NCBI GenBank assembly: GCA_005884005.1
Contig: VAWI01000069.1
Coordinates: 1 to 64,000, forward strand
DNA: 64,000 bases
Direction: 5' to 3'
DNA from: Actinomycetota bacterium
GTDB lineage: Bacteria; Actinomycetota; Thermoleophilia; Gaiellales; Gaiellaceae
In this document: piece by piece, positions 1-8,737 of the stretch
How positions within the stretch are numbered: the stretch's first letter is position 1
Layout of the letters: each line of letters begins with the position of its first letter
Notes under the pieces: model-generated
What the model saw: the letters and a program-made list of their open reading frames with translations, nothing else
Database searches by the model: none
What the model was told of the DNA's origin: nothing
Translations under genes and position numbers: made by a program

Positions 1-514
1 GCGTTCGAACGGCCTCCAGCTCGACGATCTCGAGCGGCTCCGGTGAGGGGACGACGCGCCGCCAGCCCCGGCCGGCGTCGTGGGCGACCGTCCAGCCGCG
101 CTCGGACTCGAGCGCGCGTGCCTGCTCCTCGGCGTAGAAAGGCCCGACCGGCTTTGTCGGCCGCTCGAAAGCCGGATCGTCCTCGTCAACGCTCACATGT
201 GTGAGCACGCAGACGACCGGGCGATCGGCTACGGCTGCGAGCTCGGATTCGATCAGCGCTCCGATCTCCGCCTGTGTCTGTGCTACCGCAAGATAGAGAG
301 GCAGCGGCGGTACCTCGTCGGCGGCCCGCTCCTGACGGACGAGCTCGTTTCCCACCTGCGGCCCGTTCCCGTGGGTGACGACGAGCTCGCCGTCGGCGAG
401 CAGCGGCCGCAGGGCCGCACAAGTCGCCCGCAGGTTGGCGCGCTGCTCGGCCGCCGTTCCGCGCTCGCCGGGCCGGATCAGCGCGTTGCCGCCCAGCGCT
501 ATGACGCTGGTCAC
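1..514 (-). CDS. arcC: Carbamate kinase, 3' part cut off by the left edge
   Basis: Reading the minus strand from a GTG at 514 gives an open frame of 171 codons that leaves the window. It begins TSVIALGGNALIRPGE and contains THGNGPQVGNELVRQE. These are the nucleotide- and substrate-loop motifs of carbamate kinase (amino-acid kinase fold), which interconverts carbamoyl phosphate + ADP with carbamate + ATP. The GTG overlaps the TGA stop of the upstream gene (511-513), so the two are translationally coupled. The family is about 310 residues long, so roughly the last 140 are missing. The family call is firm. The physiological direction (ATP from arginine or purine catabolism, or carbamoyl-phosphate synthesis) cannot be told from here. 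Confidence 0.93.
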   Translation of the reverse strand, partial: MTSVIALGGNALIRPGERGTAAEQRANLRATCAALRPLLADGELVVTHGNGPQVGNELVRQERAADEVPPLPLYLAVAQTQAEIGALIESELAAVADRPVVCVLTHVSVDEDDPAFERPTKPVGPFYAEEQARALESERGWTVAHDAGRGWRRVVPSPEPLEIVELEAVRT

Positions 515-1848
515 ACCAGCGCGGTTTCGATGATGCCGCGCTCTTCGAGGATCTCGGCCAGCCCGGGCTTGTCCAGCTCCTGCAGGCGGTAGCTGACCCT
601 CAGGGCCGGCTTGTCGAGCTCGATCAGGCGCCGGAGGTCGATCGGCGTTCCGATCAGGACGAGCTCGGCGTCGGAGCGCGCGATCGTTTCACGCAGGTCT
701 TCCATCTGCTGGCGCCCGTAGCCCATCGCCGGCAGCAGGGTGCCGACGTTCGGATAATCCTCGAACGTCTGCGCGATCGAGCCGACGGCAAACGGCCTTG
801 GGTCGACGAGCGAAGCGGCGCCGTGCTCCTGCGCGGCGAGAACCGCCGCGCCGTAGGTCATCTCGCCGTGGGTCAGCGTCGGTCCGTCCTCGATCGCGAG
901 GACCCGCTTCCCGGCGATCTCGTTCCCGTTCTCCTCGACCGTGAACGGCGAGGCTGCGCGAACAACGCGCGCCAGCGGGTTCGCCTTGCGGATCGAGGCG
1001 AGCACCGCCTCGACACCTGCCTGCGGCGCCGAGTCGACCTTGTTGACGATGCAGACGTCGGCCATGCGCAGGTTCGTCTCGCCCGGGTGGTAGCGCAGCT
1101 CGTGACCGGGGCGGTGCGGATCGAGGACGACGATGTGCAGGGTCGGCTTGATGAACGGCGTGTCGTTGTTGCCGCCGTCCCAGAGGATCACGTCGGCCTC
1201 CTGCTCCGCGGCCTCCAGGATCGCCGCGTAGTCGATCCCCGCGAAGACGAGATTGCCCTCTTTCAGGTGCGGCTCGTACTCCTCGCGCTCCTCGATCGTG
1301 CAGTCGGCCGCGTCGAGATCCGCGTAGCTGGCGAACCGCTGGACGGCCTGCTTCTCGAGGTCGCCGTACGGCATCGGGTGCCGAAGGACAGCCACGCGCT
1401 TGCCCGCTGCCCGCAGCAGCCCGGCGACGTGCCGCGTCGTCTGGCTCTTGCCGGCTCCCGTGCGCACGGCGCAGACGGCGACGACCGGCTTCGACGAGGT
1501 CAGCATCGTCTCGCGCGGCGACAGCAGACGGTACGAGGCGCCGGCCGCGAGCGCGCGGGAACCGACGTGCATGACGTGCTCGTGCGTGACATCCGAGTAC
1601 GAGAAGACGACCTCTTCGGCCCCGTAGCGGGCGATCACGGACTCGAGGTCTTCCTCGGCGACGATCCGGATCCCGTTCGGATAGAGCTCGCCGGCGAGCG
1701 CACGCGGATAGAGCCGCCCTTCGATGTTCGGAATCTGCGTGGCGGTGAAGGCGACGACCTCGAAGTCGTCGCGGCCGCGGTAGACGAGGTTGAAATTGTG
1801 GAAGTCGCGGCCCGCGGCGCCTGCGATCACGACCCGTGTCCTCGACAT
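511..1848 (-). CDS. P-loop GTPase of the cyclic 2,3-diphosphoglycerate synthetase-like family
   Basis: This is a protein of 445 residues starting MSRTRVVIAGAAGRDFHNFN. The N-terminal third is a Rossmann-like domain. A Walker A motif, VRTGAGKSQTTR, follows near residues 134-145, and the switch region contains VILWDGGNNDTPF. Proteins with this layout are annotated as cyclic 2,3-diphosphoglycerate synthetase after the archaeal enzyme, but bacterial members are mostly uncharacterised. The 4-bp coupling to carbamate kinase suggests a shared step in carbamoyl-phosphate or purine metabolism (inference). The ATG at 1848 is chosen because similarity to the family begins there. The open frame continues upstream to 1992 without recognisable sequence and would overlap the divergent gene at 1912. 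Confidence 0.75.
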   Translation of the reverse strand: MSRTRVVIAGAAGRDFHNFNLVYRGRDDFEVVAFTATQIPNIEGRLYPRALAGELYPNGIRIVAEEDLESVIARYGAEEVVFSYSDVTHEHVMHVGSRALAAGASYRLLSPRETMLTSSKPVVAVCAVRTGAGKSQTTRHVAGLLRAAGKRVAVLRHPMPYGDLEKQAVQRFASYADLDAADCTIEEREEYEPHLKEGNLVFAGIDYAAILEAAEQEADVILWDGGNNDTPFIKPTLHIVVLDPHRPGHELRYHPGETNLRMADVCIVNKVDSAPQAGVEAVLASIRKANPLARVVRAASPFTVEENGNEIAGKRVLAIEDGPTLTHGEMTYGAAVLAAQEHGAASLVDPRPFAVGSIAQTFEDYPNVGTLLPAMGYGRQQMEDLRETIARSDAELVLIGTPIDLRRLIELDKPALRVSYRLQELDKPGLAEILEERGIIETALV

Positions 1849-1911
1849 GCGTAAAGCATATGCATGTATGCAGGACGGAACGCCGATCGGCGACTCATCC
1901 GTACCTGAGTC

Positions 1912-2391
1912 ATGCGGAAGCTCGCGCCGGCTCTTTGTCTGGTGGTTGCGCTCGTCTGCGCGGCCGGTGCATCCCCCGCGACCGGCACCCACGTCGTCGG
2001 GCTAAACGGGATCCGGGCAGTCGCACCGCCGAGCTGGCATCTCACCAACGAGGTGCTCTCCATCTGTACGAGCCCGTCTCAGACGATGGCGATTACGAAC
2101 GCTCGCGGCCTCATCCCCGCTGACGCAAAGTTGTCCGGGAAGGTGGGGCTCGTGCTGCTGATGGAAGCCAAGGGCGGCGGCGGGGAGGGCTTCACGCCTC
2201 GTCGGATGTTCGGCCGGCTGCCGAGCTCGAGCGCAATCGGCGGCTGCTGCGACATGCCTGAGGGCCGTGGCGTCGAATTCGTCTTTCGCGACCATGGCCG
2301 CGACTTCTACGCCTTTCTCTACGCGGCGGATCCCTCGATCGCAAGCGAGGGTCTAGCGATCCTCAACTCGCTCCAGGTGCGGAAGCTCTAG
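1912..2391 (+). CDS. Predicted secreted protein of unknown function
   Basis: This 159-residue protein has a clear Sec signal peptide: MRKL, then a hydrophobic stretch (about residues 5-21) ending at small residues before TGTHVVGL. The mature part has no motif I recognise. It contains a CC pair and single cysteines that could form disulphides. The gene lies divergently from the P-loop GTPase and converges on the peptidase gene, with stops overlapping in a CTAG. It is probably a small exported protein. I cannot assign a function. Confidence 0.7.
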   Translation: MRKLAPALCLVVALVCAAGASPATGTHVVGLNGIRAVAPPSWHLTNEVLSICTSPSQTMAITNARGLIPADAKLSGKVGLVLLMEAKGGGGEGFTPRRMFGRLPSSSAIGGCCDMPEGRGVEFVFRDHGRDFYAFLYAADPSIASEGLAILNSLQVRKL

Positions 2392-3878
2392 CGCAGGTCT
2401 TCGCCGACGCGCTCGGCGACCGCGGCCATCTCGAGCTCGGCGCCGGTGACGTCTTTGAGCAGCTCGTCGGCGTTGATCCGCTGGCCTTCCGACCAGAGCT
2501 CGCGCAGGAGCGAGCCTGCCTCGCGCTTGGTGAACCACGTGTTGCCGAAGCGCTCGCGCAGGTGGGCGCGAAGCTGCGCCTCGAACGCCCAGGAGCGCAG
2601 GTATTCGGTGACGTAGAAGCCCGAGTCGATGTCCGCGAGGTAGTCCGCCTCGCTCGGCTCGATCTTCAACGCCGAGCCGAGCAGCTCGACGTAGCGCGAG
2701 CGCAAAGGGGTCACGTCGTCGGCGGCGTGGAACTCGAGCTCGTAGAGGAGCTTGGCGCAGTAGCGGCGCACGAAGTACAGGAGCCCGGTCGCGCCCTCGC
2801 GCGCAAGCTCCTCGGGCCGGCCGACATCCAAGCGCCTGGTCAGCCAGGCTGGCTCGTCCGTCAGATGCTGAATCAGCATTGCCCAGCCTTCGGTGACCGC
2901 GTTGTCGCCGAGCCGGCGTTCCTCCATAGCCAGATCCGCCGACGTGTGCGCGAAGTGCTCGGTGTGCCCGGCCTCGTGGAAGAGGGCGCGCCAGTCGTCC
3001 GCGCCGCCGATCGGCTGGATCACGAGCATGACCTTGTCCGGGACCTCGATCGGGGCGCAGAAGGCGCGAGGGGACTTCGACGGCCGCTGCTCGATGTCGA
3101 GATGGACGTTCTCCTGGGCGCGCAGATCGATCCCGAAGTCGGCCAGCGTCGCCTCCAGCGCCGGCAGCATCTTGTCCGCCGGGAAGAACTCGTCCCAGAC
3201 CTGTGCGCGGAAGACGCGGGAAACGTCCCAGCGCTTGGCCTCGTCTAGGCCGAGACCGATCCGGTCGCGGAACAGCTTGTCAGTCGCTTCCTCGTACATC
3301 TGCTCGGTCGAATCGAGCACGGCTCGGCATTGCTCGGCGAGGCTGTCGAGCCGATAGCCGAAGCGGCGGTACAAATCGACGTAGGTCGGCGACCCGAGCT
3401 TGGGCACCTCTTGCTGGCTGATCGAGACCGCGTCGAGATGGATGGGATTGAGGTGCTCCTCGGTCAGCTGCGTACGGGCCTGGTCGAGCCGCTCGCGCTT
3501 GCCGCGATCTTCGGTGTTCGCGATCGTCGGGCGGAGCATCCGGAAGCCGACCTTCTCGCCGTCGACGTCCGCCTCGAGCTCGGTCTCGAGGGCCGCGAGC
3601 TTCTCGCTGTGCTCTTTTGTCAGGTTGCCGAGGTACCCATCGCAGGCGAAGCGCCAGAGCTCGCCGACGCGGCGGTCCCCGTCGACAGCCTCCTGGAGAG
3701 CCTGTGCCCACTCCAGCTTCGTCAGGTCCTGGTGGCGCTCGTAGATCGGCTCGAGCTCGAGCTTGTCCTTCAGGCCGGCGAAGTGGAGGTAGTACTCCTC
3801 GTCGAGCTCGGCGATGAAACGATCGGCGTCTTCGCGGTAGCTGTCGAGATTCTTCGGAGTGGGCGAGGGGCTCGGCAC
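2388..3878 (-). CDS. M3-like zinc metallopeptidase (oligoendopeptidase-type gluzincin)
   Basis: The 496-residue protein has the gluzincin zinc motif ALFHEAGHTEHFAH near residues 290-303, where the two His and the Glu bind zinc and activate water. A downstream EGWAMLIQHL segment supplies the third zinc ligand. The helical architecture resembles M3 oligoendopeptidases and the M3-like peptidases common in Actinomycetota. These act on short peptides in the cytoplasm, and no signal peptide is visible. The GTG at 3878 gives MPSPSPTPKNLDSYREDADR. The open frame runs further upstream but would overlap the divergent yjbQ gene, whose start is 18 bp away. The exact substrate is unknown. Confidence 0.8.
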   Translation of the reverse strand: MPSPSPTPKNLDSYREDADRFIAELDEEYYLHFAGLKDKLELEPIYERHQDLTKLEWAQALQEAVDGDRRVGELWRFACDGYLGNLTKEHSEKLAALETELEADVDGEKVGFRMLRPTIANTEDRGKRERLDQARTQLTEEHLNPIHLDAVSISQQEVPKLGSPTYVDLYRRFGYRLDSLAEQCRAVLDSTEQMYEEATDKLFRDRIGLGLDEAKRWDVSRVFRAQVWDEFFPADKMLPALEATLADFGIDLRAQENVHLDIEQRPSKSPRAFCAPIEVPDKVMLVIQPIGGADDWRALFHEAGHTEHFAHTSADLAMEERRLGDNAVTEGWAMLIQHLTDEPAWLTRRLDVGRPEELAREGATGLLYFVRRYCAKLLYELEFHAADDVTPLRSRYVELLGSALKIEPSEADYLADIDSGFYVTEYLRSWAFEAQLRAHLRERFGNTWFTKREAGSLLRELWSEGQRINADELLKDVTGAELEMAAVAERVGEDLR

Positions 3879-3896
3879 AGGCCGTAGGATAACGGC

Positions 3897-4295
3897 GTGC
3901 GCGAGATCAGCCTCAGGACCGAGCGCAAGACGCAGCTGCTCGACATCACGGAGGAGGTGCAGTCGACGCTCGCGGCGGCCAACGGCGCTTCGGCCGCGCT
4001 CGTCTATGTCCCGCACACGACCGCCGGCGTGACGATCAACGAGGATGCCGATCCAGCGCTCGCCGAGGACATCGAGTCGGCGATGGAGCGCATCGTGGAC
4101 GACAACGGCGGCTGGCGTCACTCGGACGCGGACGGGCCGAACGCGCCTTCGCACATCCGTGCCGCGCTGATCAGTCCGCAGGTGCTCGTCCCGCTCGACG
4201 ACGGGCGACTCGCCCTCGGCCGCTGGCAAGGGATCTTCTTTTGCGAGTTCGACGGCCCGCGGGAGCGGAAGGTGTACGTCACTCCGCTGACCTAG
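3897..4295 (+). CDS. yjbQ: YjbQ family protein (UPF0047), first copy
   Basis: The 132-residue protein contains VPHTTAGVTINEDADP and GRLALGRWQGIFFCEFDGPR, the signature of the UPF0047/YjbQ fold. E. coli YjbQ has weak thiamin-phosphate synthase activity, but the true function of the family is unsettled. The GTG start follows the divergent peptidase promoter region. The stop codon TAG (4293-4295) is also the first three bases of a palindromic repeat. A second YjbQ gene lies at 34501-34899, and the two are clearly diverged from each other. Confidence 0.88.
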   Translation: MREISLRTERKTQLLDITEEVQSTLAAANGASAALVYVPHTTAGVTINEDADPALAEDIESAMERIVDDNGGWRHSDADGPNAPSHIRAALISPQVLVPLDDGRLALGRWQGIFFCEFDGPRERKVYVTPLT

Positions 4296-4347
4296 TGATC
4301 TAGCCGGTGTTGCCCGCTTCCGGCCAAGCTCGCCGGTCAGGCCACTA
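4293..4347. repeat. Short copy of palindromic repeat family A
   Basis: The two ends are inverted repeats: TAGTGATCTAGCCGGTG at the left and the complement of TAGTGGCCTGACCGGCG at the right. These are the termini of the 167-bp family A elements at 47456 and 49891, but here only about 55 bp separates them. It looks like an internally deleted copy. The left TAG is the stop codon of the upstream yjbQ gene. Confidence 0.7.
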
Positions 4348-4413
4348 AGCTCGTAACGTCCGCTGAACGGATCCTTCATTCCAGCCCAACAGAGACCGAC
4401 TTACTTTTCTACT

Positions 4414-5856
4414 GTGCGGCGCCACCTCCTGATCGCGACTGCGCTCTGCCTCGTCGCGGTCGCAGCCGGCGCAGCGTTGATGCGCGGTGCCTCCTCACAC
4501 GAAGCGGTGCGCCCTCCAACAGTGCCGCTCGAGGGGATCCACAAGATCAAGCATGTCGTGATGATCATGCAGGAGAACCGCTCCTTCGACTCCTACTTCG
4601 GCACGTTTCCGGGCGCCGATGGGATCCCGATGGATCGTGGCGAGCCGCTGGTCTGCGCCTTCGACCCGAAGACCCGGAGGTGTATCGAGCCGTTCCACGA
4701 TCCACGCGACCGGAACATCGGCGGTCCACACGACCACCTGAACGCCATCCACGACATCAACCACCGCCTGATGGACGGGTTCGTCTGGCAGGAGCGGAAG
4801 GTGCTCCATCGCGCCTGCCTGGTCAGGAACGATCCCGCGTGTTCGGTGAGCGCGGACCGGATCGACGTGATGGGTTACCACGACGCGCGCGAGATTCCCA
4901 ACTACTGGGCCTACGCGCGGAACTTCGTCCTCCAGGACCACATGTTCCAGCCGGACACCTCCTGGAGCCTGCCGGCCCACCTGTTCGCCGTTTCGGAGTG
5001 GTCTGCGAAGTGCTCGCGGCGGGGCGACCCGATGAGCTGCGTCAACGCTATCCAGTCTCCTCCGTCGCCGCCAGGGGAGCCTCAGTCGAACGGAACGCGT
5101 CCCGACTATGCGTGGACCGATCTCACCTACCTGTTGCACAAGCACCATGTCTCCTGGCGCTATTACGTCTTCAAAGGCGGCGAGCCCGACTGCCAAGACG
5201 ACGGCGCAATGTTTTGTGGCCCGAAGAAGCAGAACGCCAAGACCCCTGGGATCTGGAATCCGCTGCCGTGGTTCACGACCGTCCGCCAGGATCACCAGGT
5301 CCGGAACATCACGTCGGTCAGCCACTTCTACTGGGCGGCCAAGCACGGCAAGCTCCCGGCCGTCTCGTGGGTCATCCCCAATAACAAAGTGAGCGAGCAC
5401 CCCCCGGCACTCGTCAGTCGCGGCCAAGCCTGGGTGACCGGCCTGGTCAACGCGATCATGCATGGCCCGAACTGGAAGTCGACCGCGATCTTTCTGACGT
5501 GGGACGACTGGGGTGGCTTCTACGACCACGTTGCGCCACCGATCGTCGACTGGAACGGCTACGGGCTGCGCGTGCCCGGGATCGTGATCTCGCCCTACGC
5601 CCGGCGCGGATTCATCGATCACCAGGACCTGAGCTTCGACGCATACGTGAAGTTCATCGAGGACGACTTCCTGCACGGCGAGCGGCTCGATCCGGCTACG
5701 GACGGGCGCCCCGACCCGCGCCCGAGCGTCCGCGAGACCTCGCCTCTCCTCGGCACTCTCGTCCGCGAGTTCGATTTCCGACAGAAGCCGCGGCCACCGC
5801 TCATCCTGCCGACGCATCCCGGATTCAAGGAGCGCCAGGCCAAGAACCGGGGTTAG
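4414..5856 (+). CDS. Secreted phosphoesterase, phospholipase C / acid phosphatase family
   Basis: The 480-residue protein starts [20 protein letters not shown], a signal peptide or membrane anchor. Next comes [20 protein letters not shown], the N-terminal metal-binding motif of the PF04185 phosphoesterase family (non-haemolytic phospholipase C and AcpA-like acid phosphatases). A later [15 protein letters not shown] motif and the [11 protein letters not shown] segment carry the other metal and active-site residues. It should hydrolyse phosphate esters, probably phospholipids, outside the cytoplasm. The GTG start at 4414 is the first before the signal peptide. It stands alone, 25 bp before the next gene. 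Confidence 0.9.
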   Translation: MRRHLLIATALCLVAVAAGAALMRGASSHEAVRPPTVPLEGIHKIKHVVMIMQENRSFDSYFGTFPGADGIPMDRGEPLVCAFDPKTRRCIEPFHDPRDRNIGGPHDHLNAIHDINHRLMDGFVWQERKVLHRACLVRNDPACSVSADRIDVMGYHDAREIPNYWAYARNFVLQDHMFQPDTSWSLPAHLFAVSEWSAKCSRRGDPMSCVNAIQSPPSPPGEPQSNGTRPDYAWTDLTYLLHKHHVSWRYYVFKGGEPDCQDDGAMFCGPKKQNAKTPGIWNPLPWFTTVRQDHQVRNITSVSHFYWAAKHGKLPAVSWVIPNNKVSEHPPALVSRGQAWVTGLVNAIMHGPNWKSTAIFLTWDDWGGFYDHVAPPIVDWNGYGLRVPGIVISPYARRGFIDHQDLSFDAYVKFIEDDFLHGERLDPATDGRPDPRPSVRETSPLLGTLVREFDFRQKPRPPLILPTHPGFKERQAKNRG

Positions 5857-5881
5857 GCAGCGCCCCGGTAGCCTGGGCGGC

Positions 5882-7246
5882 GTGGCCGCTCCCGTCGCCA
5901 GGGATCAGGAACTCGAGCTTCACATTGACTCGCTCGCCTACGGCGGCAATGGCGTCGCGCGCCTGAACGGGTTCGTCGTCTTCGTCCGCCGCGGTCTGCC
6001 GGGCGACACCGTTCGCGCGCGAGTCACGAAGGTCAAGCGCAGCCACGCGGAAGCCACCGCTGTCGAGGTCGTCGAGCCGAGCGCCAAGCGCGTCGAGGCG
6101 CCATGCGCCCACTACCCGGCCTGCGGCGGCTGCCGGTTCCAGGACCTCGCCTACGAGGCTCAGCTCGACGCGAAGCAGGAGCAAGTGCGCGAGGCGCTGC
6201 GAAGGATCGGCGGGATCGCCGAGCCGCCGGTCGAGTCGATCGTGCCCGCCGAGGCGCAGTTCTTCTACCGCAACAAGCTCGAGTACTCGTTCACAGCTAC
6301 ACCCGCGGGGCCCGCACTCGGCTTCCACAAGGCCGGCCGTTGGGACGAGGTGCTGGAGATCGAGAAATGCTGGCTGACGAGCGACCTCGGCAACGCGATC
6401 CGAGGCGCCGTCCGCGACTGGGCCCGCGAGGAGCGGCTCGAGGCGTACGACCAGCGCGAGCAGACCGGCTACCTTCGGCACCTCGTTGTCCGCGAGGGCA
6501 GGAACACCGGGCAGGTGCTCGTCCAGCTCGTCACGGCCGCAGGCGAGCGCTTCGATCGCGACCAACTCGTCGAGACGCTGCGGCGCTTTCCCGAGGTGCG
6601 CTCGATCCACTGGGCCGTCAACGAGACTCCGGCCGAGGTTACGAACCTGCCGACCACGCTGCTCTGGGGAGAGGACGCGATCGAGGAGCAGCTCTGCGGC
6701 CTGCGGTTCCGGGTCCGGCCGAACGCGTTCCTTCAGACCAACACGGCGATGGCGGAGCGCCTCTACGGAATCGCGGGCGAGTTCGCGGCGCTGACCGGTG
6801 GGGAGACCGTGTACGACCTCTACTGCGGGATCGGCACGATCGGCCTCTCCATTGCCTCGCACGCGCTGACCGTCTGGGGCGTCGAGGTCTCCGAGGAGTC
6901 GGTCGCGTGTGCGCTCGAGAACGCAGACCTGAACGGGATCTCCAACGCGGCCTTCTTCGCGGGCGAGACCGCGGACGCGCTGGCGGAGCTCCGAGATCGC
7001 GCAGGAGATCCCGACGTGATCGTCGTAGATCCGCCGCGCGCCGGGCTCTCGAACAAGGCCGTGCGGCGGCTCGGACGCCTCGAGGCGCCGCGAATCGTCT
7101 ACGTCTCATGCAACCCGACGACGCTGGCCGGCAACGTGAAAGAGCTCGCAGCGAGCTGGGGCTACACGCTCGAGCGGGTCCGCCCGGTAGACATGTTCCC
7201 GCACACGCCGCACGTCGAGTCGGTGTCGCTACTCGTGAAGCGATGA
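5882..7246 (+). CDS. 23S rRNA/tRNA uracil-C5 methyltransferase (RlmD/TrmA family)
   Basis: The 454-residue protein begins with a TRAM-type RNA-binding domain (about residues 8-65). It then carries the four-cysteine [4Fe-4S] motif in CAHYPACGGCRFQ, a SAM-binding loop YDLYCGIGTIGLSIA, and the catalytic cysteine in VYVSCNPTTLAGN. It methylates C5 of uridine in rRNA or tRNA using SAM. The iron-sulphur cysteines resemble RlmD/RumA more than TrmA, but which base it modifies cannot be decided by eye. It starts at GTG 5882. Confidence 0.92.
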   Translation: MAAPVARDQELELHIDSLAYGGNGVARLNGFVVFVRRGLPGDTVRARVTKVKRSHAEATAVEVVEPSAKRVEAPCAHYPACGGCRFQDLAYEAQLDAKQEQVREALRRIGGIAEPPVESIVPAEAQFFYRNKLEYSFTATPAGPALGFHKAGRWDEVLEIEKCWLTSDLGNAIRGAVRDWAREERLEAYDQREQTGYLRHLVVREGRNTGQVLVQLVTAAGERFDRDQLVETLRRFPEVRSIHWAVNETPAEVTNLPTTLLWGEDAIEEQLCGLRFRVRPNAFLQTNTAMAERLYGIAGEFAALTGGETVYDLYCGIGTIGLSIASHALTVWGVEVSEESVACALENADLNGISNAAFFAGETADALAELRDRAGDPDVIVVDPPRAGLSNKAVRRLGRLEAPRIVYVSCNPTTLAGNVKELAASWGYTLERVRPVDMFPHTPHVESVSLLVKR

Positions 7247-7415
7247 AGTCCGGCTAGCGCTGCGCCCGAGCCATGACGACTTAATGGCTAGGACGTTCGC
7301 TCGAAGCGCGCTTGTCGCGCCGGGCAAAGCCCGCCGCTCCGCGAAACCCCAAACCGAGTGCCGGGACGTGCGACGCCTCGCGGCGCGCTCAGGAATTGCC
7401 GCGTCGGGATGATCT
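7247..7415. other. Intergenic spacer with a relative of repeat family C
   Basis: This stretch between two convergent genes has no convincing ORF. It holds an AAGCGCGCTT palindrome near 7297-7306 and, around 7310-7341, a GCGCGCTTGTCGCGC hairpin followed by GGGCAAAGCCC. The order of a CTTG-loop hairpin and a GGGC-AAA-GCCC hairpin resembles repeat family C, but the match is loose. Confidence 0.4.
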
Positions 7416-8156
7416 TTAGATCACTCGTTTCGGCGTCGGTGTGCGCAGTCGGGTCCAGAGCAGATCCGCATTCGCCAGCACGAAGCCGACCGAGAGCAGC
7501 GGCAGCGCCGGCAGGCCCGGCTTGTTCCAGGCGACGGCGATCGCGATCGTGGCGCCGAAGGACGCGACGAGAAGGATCCAGGTCAGATAGACGCGCAGAC
7601 CGAAGCGCGCGGCCGCCGCGAGGAAGAGGCTGAAGAAGAGCAGGTCGGGCAGCCCGAGGTTCGCCGCGCTGTCCTCGCCTGGCACCGGAAAGGCGAACGA
7701 GAGCGTCGAGAAAACGTGGTGGTGCTTGTGGACGATGTGGTTCGTCGGCCCGCGCCAGACCGAGTAGGCGTCGACCCAGGGGACGATGCACGCGACGAGA
7801 ACGACCCACGAGAGCGCCTCGAAGAAGTTGAGGAACCAGAAGGCCGCGAAGGCCATCGCGCCGAGCTTCGCGAAGTCGGCGAGCGTGTTCAGTTCGGCCT
7901 GGTGGAGGATCACGGCCAGGATCGCGAAGGCGATCGCGACGAGGATCAGCTGCAGCTCGCGTGCAGCGCGCAGCGGCAGCGCGAGGTAGACCAGTCCGAG
8001 CACCGCCGGCATGAGAACGAAGGACAGGAAGGCGACATCGCCCCACGTGGACGTGTTCGGCAGCGACGCGTGGAAGCCGTAATAGAGACCGAGCGCGACG
8101 GCGAGCACACCGAACGCGAGGGCTCTCGGCGCTAGTAAGGCGGAAGCTCGGCCCAC
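7416..8156 (-). CDS. Multi-spanning membrane protein of unknown function
   Basis: The 246-residue protein has about seven hydrophobic segments. A histidine-rich loop, NHIVHKHHHVFSTLSF, lies in the second half, and acidic/aromatic stretches such as WFLNFFEALSW are visible. I do not recognise the family. The histidines could bind metal, but that is only a guess. The GTG at 8156 gives MGRASALLAPRALAFGV. The gene overlaps the 3' end of the upstream UDG-like gene by 25 bp and ends the minus-strand operon that starts at 13259. Confidence 0.75.
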   Translation of the reverse strand: MGRASALLAPRALAFGVLAVALGLYYGFHASLPNTSTWGDVAFLSFVLMPAVLGLVYLALPLRAARELQLILVAIAFAILAVILHQAELNTLADFAKLGAMAFAAFWFLNFFEALSWVVLVACIVPWVDAYSVWRGPTNHIVHKHHHVFSTLSFAFPVPGEDSAANLGLPDLLFFSLFLAAAARFGLRVYLTWILLVASFGATIAIAVAWNKPGLPALPLLSVGFVLANADLLWTRLRTPTPKRVI

Positions 8157-8722
8157 CAGGGGCCGAGTTGCTTGAACGCGTTCCAAAAGCGTGTCTTGGC
8201 GGGTTGTTCGTCGAGCGAAGCGTCGATGTCGGGAACGAGCAGTGCCTCGATCGTTGGCGTGAAGCGCTGCAGCTCGCCGACCTTCGGCTCCAGCGTATCC
8301 GCGAGCGGGAACTCGAGCTCGTTCAGGAACCTCAGCGCGTCTTCGCCCATGACGACGATCAGCTTCGGCTGGACGATGTGGAGCTCCCGCTCGAGCCACG
8401 GCCGCGCCTCGTCTTCCTCCTGAACGGCGAACTTGAGGCAATTCGTCCCGTAGACCGCGAGTGGGTCGACGTGGAGCCGCTGCAGCGACTTGAGTAGGGC
8501 CTGGCCTGCACGCCCGTAGAAGGCGACCCCCTCCTGCACCTCCGCGGCTTGCGGCCTGTGCTTGAGCAGGAAGACGTCGGCAAGCGGATGGCCGGATCCG
8601 AGCACAGGAACCCGCTCCCCGGCCGCCTTCGAGATCTCGTCGCCGAGCTCGTTGATCTCGGTGATGGCCTTTTGCAGGTACTTCTCATAGATCTCGTCAG
8701 TGGGCGTGGGGGACAAGGGCAC
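8132..8722 (-). CDS. Uracil-DNA glycosylase superfamily protein with an atypical active-site loop
   Basis: This 196-residue protein has GVAFYGRAGQALLKSL followed by YGTNCLKF and LIVVMGEDALRFL, matching the core of family 4/5-type uracil-DNA glycosylases (usually PFVGRAGQLL, YxTNxVKC, LxxLGxxA). The normal first motif, GExPGxxED, is replaced by LGSGHPLADVFLLKHRPQ, and the four iron-sulphur cysteines of family 4 are not evident. It may be a divergent glycosylase or a non-catalytic relative. It starts at GTG 8722, 15 bp after the glycosyltransferase-PHP gene, in the same operon. Confidence 0.7.
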   Translation of the reverse strand: MPLSPTPTDEIYEKYLQKAITEINELGDEISKAAGERVPVLGSGHPLADVFLLKHRPQAAEVQEGVAFYGRAGQALLKSLQRLHVDPLAVYGTNCLKFAVQEEDEARPWLERELHIVQPKLIVVMGEDALRFLNELEFPLADTLEPKVGELQRFTPTIEALLVPDIDASLDEQPAKTRFWNAFKQLGPWWAELPPY

Positions 8723-8737
8723 GGGTCGAGTTCTCCG

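Noticed and set aside
4495-5817. 440-residue open frame antisense to the phosphoesterase
   Set aside because: Shadow frame without signal, domain or ribosome-binding site.
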